Shown here: positions 58,135-64,000 of the stretch, one piece after another
How positions within the stretch are numbered: the first letter of the stretch is position 1
Layout of the letters: every line of letters starts with the position of its first letter
NCBI GenBank assembly: GCA_038496445.1
Contig: JALMLS010000257.1
Coordinates: forward strand, 49,069 to 113,068
Length of the DNA: 64,000 bases
Direction of reading: 5' to 3'
Source: Trichosphaerium sp. ATCC 40318
Taxonomy: Eukaryota > Discosea > Flabellinia > Trichosidae
Made by a program: the position numbers and the translations under genes
The notes under the pieces: generated by a model
Databases searched by the model: none
Seen by the model: only the letters and a program-made list of their open reading frames with translations
What the model was told of the DNA's origin: nothing

Positions 58135-60457
58135 ATGTTGCCATTATGCCATTTCTGTTACAATCCTGGTGATTTACGTTGTGGAGCATGTAAAATGGCT
58201 TACTATTGTTCTGCTCAATGTCAATTATCTGATTGGAAGAGGCATCAGATGCATTGTATAGTGGATAATGCCGAACCAAAAGAAGTAAAAAAACCACTAT
58301 GTGTTGTAACATTTAGCGCAGCTGTTTGGCTTTTTTTTTGTTTTGTTTTCAAGTCACATGGTTTTTTTTATAGTGTCTTTTCGGATTACTGACTTGTTTG
58401 TAGGTTAATAGATTAGATCAAGTCAGAGCGGTTAGCTTTCATTTTCATCAGTCTCAGCAAGCTAGACAAGAGTGCTCTCGGTTTCTACAGAACGCAATAA
58501 ACGGGTACGAACGAATTTTGGTTTTTTGAAACGGAAGTATTTTTTTTGTTTACCTTTATTTTCAGTTATCTAGATATATATCATCACCTTTCCTACGAGC
58601 TTACGTCTAGAGATAAAATAATACTTGCATTACAAACAAACAAAGACACAAAGTGTATACACCTATTCGTACCACCTCAGAAGAACGATAAAGTTAAACA
58701 CAAAATTACTAATTCTCAAATGTCAGTTGAAGAATTTATTTTACTCTGGACTCCAACTAGCGGTATGTTATCACGTGTTTTTTAATAAAATTCACGTGAT
58801 AATACACAATAGTATTATAACTGATAATATTAGGCAAGTTTGTACGCCATTTAGTAATTACTGATTCAGAGACGTTCGAAACACGTGTTTTGGCTTTAAG
58901 TCATTCTGGTACAAAAACATTAATACCAACAACAAGAAATTTTTATAAAATCAACAAGTGGTACCAACGTCAAGGTGAAAGGTAAGAAACTTTATAGATT
59001 TAATAGATTTTGTAATTAAGTGTTTATACTGATGATAATGATTGTTATTTTATAAAGAGTTGTACAGCGTGTAAGAAAAACAAAGCCAATGAAAGGAGAT
59101 TCAAAAACACTAAAAATGTATGCCGTACATTATGTAAGCAAAGAATGGGCTCAAGGTACTCATCTCAACTTTCCTTTTTCCTTTTCTTTGTCAACACTTT
59201 ATCTCGAACCTAACATTGACATCACAACATGCAAAATATGGGCGCGTCTAAGACCGCAACTTCAATGTGAACGCCAAACGAATTTTTTTTTTGTAGAACT
59301 TTTTTGATGAAAGCGTGTCCTTGTCCATTTTCTCATCTTATTCTCATTACTAGAGCTGATAAAGAAGCGTAAGCTTCAGCTAAGAAATTTGTTATATAAG
59401 TACAGAGTACTAAAGAATACTATATGCGGTGTTGATAATATACATCATCATATCAAGGATGAAGCATATCAAGGTCATTACAAAGTAACGAAAATAATGT
59501 TCTCTCTGGAAATCCACAAACTTGATGTATCACGTGTAAAGCATATACATTTTCAAGCAAAACAAGAGTTTGTTACAGATATTGGGATATATAGAATGTC
59601 AGTCAAGGACGAGCCAGCACCTTTTGTGTTTTTTAGAGGCACGCAAAAACAAACCCAGAAAAAAAGCGCTTTGCTCATTTACCAAAATCTTTTCTTTCAA
59701 TGCTTTTTGTTCTTTGTCAAATACACTTGGCTTTGTTTTTTTTCGCTCTTTTCTTATTCTAATAATCTTTACTCTTAATTTATTGTATTACATAAACTAG
59801 CGAACTTTCTATTGAGTTTTAGCCGCCTGTCATTCTGATTTTTTTCCGAAAAAGACAATCTGGTTTTTTGTTTTATATTAATTCTCTTTTAGATGTTCGG
59901 CTTTTAGGTAAATTACACTGTTATCAACAAGTTCTAGCTGCTGGTGAAATCAAATGTGATTCTAATGGAACGACTTCAAATGATCTCGTTGCTCAAATAG
60001 CTAATTATTGCCTGGCACAATCATCAGGAACAAAAAAAAGTACGTTGATAAAAAAAACTTACAACACTCTTTTTCGCAAATTTGCCGTTGAACCTTTGTT
60101 TGATGAACGTTACTTCAACGTTGAGCATAATCAAACATCGTGACACTTTAAAAAAAGAAAATTCTCGCACGTGCGTGCTTGTAGTTGCCTAAAATTATGA
60201 CATATTTGTTTGAATTCAAAAATATTTACCAATACACAACTTTGTGCTTATCTTTCTGACCACTCCACTCACTATGTATTAATGTGTATTATTTAGAGAT
60301 TAGTGTTATCAATATTGAGATAAACCAATTCAAAAAGATAAAACATAACCTAGCAAAAGTGAATTGTCGTGTTGTTGATTTATTAAAAGAATATCACTCA
60401 GAATCAAATGGAAAGCATAAGAGTAGGCGAGAAGAAGATAAATCGACAGGTTCTTGA
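58135..60457 (+). CDS. MYND-type zinc-finger protein with unrecognised body
   Basis: ATG 58135, about eight exons, TGA 60457. Residues 5-43 form a complete MYND finger: CHFCYNPGDLRCGACKMAYYCSAQC ending KRHQMHC (shown in parts: CHFC, CGAC, YYCSAQC, HQMHC). The rest, about 420 residues, has motifs I do not know: RLDQVRAVSFHFHQSQQ, LSYELTSRDKIILAL, KCIHLFVPPQKND, RHLVITDSETFETRVLALSH, LIPTTRNFYKINKWYQRQGE, YAVHYVSKEWAQ, and a Ser-rich basic C-terminus. MYND fingers bind proline-rich peptides in transcription and methylation factors, so a nuclear role is likely. The intron at 59639-59892 uses a GC donor. Several exons contain CACGTG. Confidence 0.7.
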
Positions 60458-60869
60458 AACATACAAATTTAAAACCCGCTCATTGATTTAAATTAATAAA
60501 AAAAAGACACGTGTACACTAGGGAGATGCAAGAAGAAATAAGATTGATTTGTTTTGATAATAATAAACAAGTATTTAAGTCATCTGTAGTGCGTGATCAA
60601 GATAAGTCGTAATAGTGGTAATCATACTCAGTAATAAAGTAGTGTAACTTAGCTGGCTATAGGACAAGTTTTTACAGGTACTAGTCAAGGAGAATTCTGG
60701 ATATATTAATCTGAAAGAATGACGGATATGAACATTCACTACGCTAAATGATACTCTAAATACTCCTTACCACTTAAGTGCAATCTATCTTTTACTATGA
60801 GCAGCAACATTTGATACAGAGGGTGAGATGAGCGTTGAAATGCAGCTGAAAACACAAGACATCTCTATT
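60458..60869. other. Convergent intergenic spacer
   Basis: About 410 bases between the ends of the MYND and LRR genes. One CACGTG near 60507. No gene is seen. Confidence 0.45.
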
Positions 60870-61652
60870 TCATAAAGTTGTGATTATAACAACATCACTA
60901 TCCCATACAACGTTACATACACCAATCAATACCTTGACACCAACTTTACTTGCTTGTGTATTTGCTAAAGATATAGTATGAACACCAACTAACTCCTTCA
61001 AACCTTCATCTGTAATCAATGTACTTTCTAAGTCAATAGTATGTACACCAGCCAGATGCTTGACTCCATAATCTGTTATGTTATAGCAACACGACAAGTT
61101 GATTGTATGAACACCAGCCAAAGCCTTCATGCTTTCATCTGTTACTACAGTATTTGCTAAGTTAATTGTGTGTACACCTGCCAAAGCTTGGACGCCTTCA
61201 TCTGTTACCCTAGAGACCGATAAATCGATTGTGTGTACACCAGCCAATGCCTTGACACCTTCATCTGTTACATAGCTGCAACATGACAAATTTATTGTAT
61301 GTACTCCAGCCAACATCTTCAAGCCATTGTCTGTAATATCTGTTTCTTGTAAATCAATAGAACGTACACCCTCCAGTAAGTACAAATCACTATCACTGAT
61401 AAACGCTGATATCAAAGCAGTAGAAATAGAGGTACTTCGGAGTAAAGGGCTTCCAGAAAGAACGGATATTTCGTCACTGCTTTTAACCTTTATTACCCCG
61501 TATCCCACATTGTAGTGTACGATATCTCGTAATAAGCGGCAAGTTTGTGCTGAATGGAGTGTAAAAGAGCCTTGCTTGAGAATATGAGCTATTATTTCAA
61601 TTGGTAAGTCTGTAAGGTGCAGTACGCCATGAGCTGGGACGAAACGTTGCAT
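60870..61652 (-). CDS. F-box / GALA-type leucine-rich repeat protein
   Basis: A single exon, ATG 61652 to TAA 60870, 260 residues. F-box at residues 10-45: LHLTDLPIEIIAHILKQGSF, then AQTCRLLRDIVHYN. From about residue 85 there are about seven repeats of the kind VTDEGVKALAGVHTINLS that match the repeats of the window-start gene. Such F-box/LRR proteins bind Skp1 with the F-box and substrates with the repeats, acting in SCF ubiquitin ligases. The repeat number is smaller than in many relatives. No introns. The near-identity of the repeats to those at 1-697, 60 kb away, shows a recently expanded family. Confidence 0.85.
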   Translation of the reverse strand: MQRFVPAHGVLHLTDLPIEIIAHILKQGSFTLHSAQTCRLLRDIVHYNVGYGVIKVKSSDEISVLSGSPLLRSTSISTALISAFISDSDLYLLEGVRSIDLQETDITDNGLKMLAGVHTINLSCCSYVTDEGVKALAGVHTIDLSVSRVTDEGVQALAGVHTINLANTVVTDESMKALAGVHTINLSCCYNITDYGVKHLAGVHTIDLESTLITDEGLKELVGVHTISLANTQASKVGVKVLIGVCNVVWDSDVVIITTL

Positions 61653-62162
61653 AGTGGTTAGTTACTAATTCTTTCATAGTGCTTTCACAGAATACTCGAT
61701 TGATCACGAAATAGATGATAATGGCAAAAGGGTAAAAAGCTGAACTTTTCACGTTGACAACTTTCTACAAACAAACGTAGAACTATCGTTACTGGTCATG
61801 AAGCCTGGTTTGATTGGATGTGATCGATCTAGTCCTTAATCAAGTTGGTACAGCCCTAGCACAACAAAGAACACTGTGAATGTAAACAGTGGTATAGTGT
61901 TAAGTAGCTGTATTGATGGTAATTTTGGTTTTCATTCATACGAGACTACTTTGGCCATGCTTTACTATGGAGAGTGCTACAAGTACCATAGCAGCAAGTT
62001 GATAAACAGCCAATGTCATTGCTACTATAAACCTGGCAACAAAGTTGGTGGCACTAAAGAAGTAATGAAGACAAATCGTTGTTAACCAAGTTGAATAGTT
62101 AACTTGCAGAACTCTGACACGATGACGTGCTTGAAGTATTTATTGTGCATTTCAAACAACAT
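61653..62162. other. Intergenic spacer
   Basis: 510 bases. An open plus-strand frame (61876-62085) lacks an ATG at its start and I do not support it. No repeat or RNA gene. Confidence 0.35.
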
Positions 62163-63106
62163 CTAAGATATGCCGCAACCCTTTTCTGGTGGTAAAGTGG
62201 CTAATTGAATGAACCAACCACCAGAATAAGATTCTACTTCGCTTTTGGCTTTTTCAGGTGAAATCCAACCACAGTAACCGCCACCAGTTAAACGTATAAC
62301 TTGCTGGTTATTACTTACTACAGCAGAACCTTTTGAGGAGCATCCAGCATGAGTGAATGATGACACGACTGTGAAAGGAGTATCTCTTAAATCAATAAGA
62401 CCTCGTCCGTCATCTCTTTGCATAGCTTCACAACCAAAGCACGTGCCATATGGCACCAGTGTCTGTTTTACAGCTGCTTTATCATGATGTGACACGTGTC
62501 CTGTTGTCCGGGAAAATGTGCCATTTCCATTATTCACAAACAAAGTCAAAGGATTGACTTCTATTTTGTACCTACAGCAGTTTATTTAACAAAATACTAG
62601 CTTAAGCAGGTACGTTGCAACTTAAAGAAAAAAGTCTAAAAAAAGAAACAATAAAAAAACACAAAAAGTGTTTTGGCTTTATTTTTATCGTACCAGTAAG
62701 TTATCATGTCTGAATCGCTTTTATTCCATGGACTACGCACAGGTAGCTTATACATACATGTTTGAGGTCGTTTCAGAGTTATATAGTATTTCTTTTTGTA
62801 AACCAAGAAATTGTATAGCCTCTCGTTGCCTATTTCGAACGTTTGGTGGCATAGAGACCTTATAAACTTGCTTATTGAGCAAAACGAAAGAAAATCAGCA
62901 ACGCCAAGGTGTTCAGAGACAACCATTAATACTTCAGGAGGTAGAACAGCCTCTACGAACGATTTATAGTCAGTTGCAGGTATAATACGCTTTAAAACAA
63001 CTAAAAAGTAGTTTGTTGCGCACGTTCGTGTGAAGAATCTGTCATAGTGATTGCTTGTGCTAAGGTTATCTTTTGACAAAGGCTTAGTCAGCTATTAAGT
63101 CTTCCA
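62163..63106 (-). CDS. F-box-like protein with unknown C-terminal domain (5' end uncertain)
   Basis: Two visible exons joined by an intron at about 62689-62575 (donor GTACGA, acceptor CTGTAG). N-terminal part: VLKRIIPATDYKSFVEAVLP, then an F-box-like LPPEVLMVVSEHLGVADFLS and FCSISKFIRSLCHQTFE. C-terminal part: GRGLIDLRDTPFTVVSSFTH, AGCSSKGSAVVSN, RLTGGGYCGWISPEKAKSEV, SYSGGWFIQLATLPPE. This Cys/Gly-rich domain is unknown to me. No ATG lies in frame in the visible first exon, so an upstream exon probably enters after the AATAG near 63106. A further member of the F-box-like set in this window. Stop TAG at 62163. Confidence 0.55.
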
Positions 63107-63362
63107 GATAACCTAAGCTCGTGCACTTATTTCTGAGATGTTGCTACTGTCTATTATACGTTAGAAGGAATTGAACCAGTTTTGTAAATACAATAATGCC
63201 AAAATAGTGTAATAGGTACAAAAAACTGCTTTTGTATTTCAAAACTCCTTATGGCACGTGTTGACGCAAGTCAATTTTTAGCATGTGCTTTTCTCATGCT
63301 AGGTTATTGATTCATTTTCATGGAGTCTGGTTGGATCAGAAGGTACAGTGTTTAATTTGGTT
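63107..63362. other. Intergenic spacer
   Basis: About 250 bases between two minus-strand genes. It may contain a missed first exon of the F-box-like gene. One CACGTG near 63255. Confidence 0.35.
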
Positions 63363-64000
63363 TTACAGTTCATTTTTTGATAGTCGTCTAACACATCTTT
63401 TTCTATATTGCCAAACAGGTGCCTGTATTTGACCTTCACCTATTGGTGGAGGTGTAGGTGTTGGTGATTGTGTAGTTGGAGGTAATGCCATTGGTGGTGG
63501 CATTGTAGTGGGATGTGAGGTTGTTGGTGGTAAAGTAGTTGGTGGAAGTGTTGTTGGTGGGAGAGTTGTAGTCGTTGGCGGTAGTGTAGTTGGTGGGAGC
63601 GTTGTAGGCGGAACTGTTGACGGTGGAAGTGTTGTTGGAGGCAGCGTTGTAGGCGGTAGTGTGGTTGGAGGCAATGTTGTAGGAGGTAGTGTAGTAGGTG
63701 GAAGCGTTGTAGGTGGCAAAGTAGTAGGCGGTAGTGTAGTGGGAGCTAATGTTGTTGGTGGAAGCGTTGTAGGAGGCAATGTGGTGGGAGGGAGAGTCAT
63801 TGGTGGAAGTGTTGTTGGAGGGAGAGTTGTAGGTGGTAGTGTCGTTGGCGGTAGTGTAGATGGTGGGAGCGTTGTTGGCGGCAGTGTTGTTGGTGGCAGT
63901 GTTGATGGTGGAAGTGTTGTTGGAGGCAGCGTTGTAGGCGGAAGTGTCGTTGGAAGTAATGTTGTAGGAGGTAGTGTGGTTGGTGGTAAAGTGGTTGGTG
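63363..64000 (-). CDS. Thr/Pro-rich repeat protein, mucin-like (3' part only)
   Basis: The minus-strand frame is open from the window end (64000) to TAA 63363, so the N-terminus lies beyond. It is at least 180 residues of the pentapeptide TTLPP, with variants such as STLPP and TTLAP. The end reads TPTPPPIGEGQIQAPVWQYR, KRCVRRLSKNEL. Such stretches are heavily O-glycosylated stalks of surface or secreted proteins. The end has no membrane helix; a signal or other domain may lie upstream. The repeat is 15 bp at the DNA level with third-base changes, so it is an expanding coding minisatellite. Confidence 0.75.
   Translation of the reverse strand, partial: PTTLPPTTLPPTTLLPTTLPPTTLPPTTLPPSTLPPTTLPPTTLPPSTLPPTTLPPTTLPPTTLPPMTLPPTTLPPTTLPPTTLAPTTLPPTTLPPTTLPPTTLPPTTLPPTTLPPTTLPPTTLPPSTVPPTTLPPTTLPPTTTTLPPTTLPPTTLPPTTSHPTTMPPPMALPPTTQSPTPTPPPIGEGQIQAPVWQYRKRCVRRLSKNEL

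Noticed and set aside
61876-62085. Small Cys-containing plus-strand frame
   Set aside because: The frame starts with GTG, has no ATG before its second third, and no signal peptide or splice support.

Overview
The window is nuclear DNA of a eukaryotic microbe. It is AT-rich and gene-dense, and most genes carry many short spliceosomal introns, often 40-130 nt, commonly with GTACG-type donors. Genes lie on both strands with a few hundred bases between them. There are no operons or Shine-Dalgarno sites, and bacterial-style signals are absent. The gene content (C-type lectin domain, cpRAS1-type vWA protein, DENN, MAPKK, ankyrin-PARP, MYND, BRCT, HMG box, hAT and LINE remnants) fits a free-living unicellular eukaryote such as a protist near animals or an amoeba. 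I cannot name the species. Exon models below were built by hand from splice signals and reading-frame continuity, so small exon errors are likely.

Layout. 0-10 kb: the end of a GALA-type LRR gene (+), an HMG-box/AT-hook protein with SUMO-interaction-like motifs (-), two tiny genes, a 19-exon vWA (cpRAS1-like) gene (+) and a small gene. 10-23 kb: a run of extracellular and surface functions: a C-type lectin with a GPI-type tail, a PA-domain/LVIVD-repeat membrane protein, an arylsulfatase and a secreted cysteine-containing protein, then an epoxide hydrolase. This run is interleaved with two F-box-like proteins carrying MORN/YwqK-type repeats. 23-35 kb: a type II membrane glycosyltransferase, a divergent actin-like gene, a 1.9 kb intergenic region with an old direct duplication, a secreted beta-trefoil lectin, and a Rieske oxygenase of the pheophorbide a oxygenase type. 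35-45 kb: a DENN-domain gene, an MRH-like secreted protein, and an ankyrin-PARP-coiled-coil gene in which each ankyrin repeat is one exon. 45-56 kb: an F-box-like gene, a 741 bp hAT-type MITE with 8 bp target duplications, a BRCT-domain protein, a MAPKK-like kinase, an unrecognised multi-exon gene and a disordered basic protein. 56-64 kb: a 5'-truncated LINE copy with 19 bp target duplications and a structured 3' end, a MYND-finger gene, an F-box/LRR gene, another F-box-like gene and the 3' part of a Thr/Pro-rich repeat gene.

How the genes relate. Five F-box-like proteins with different or no repeat scaffolds (LRR, MORN-type, other) suggest an expanded family of SCF ubiquitin-ligase adaptors. 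Most of these are intron-poor in an otherwise intron-rich neighbourhood. Ankyrin-PARP, BRCT and HMG/SIM proteins point to chromatin, ADP-ribose and SUMO signalling, but nothing here ties them into one pathway. The most unusual genome-wide signal is a strong excess of the palindrome CACGTG (about 60 sites by eye, about 6 expected), located in introns, exons and spacers alike.
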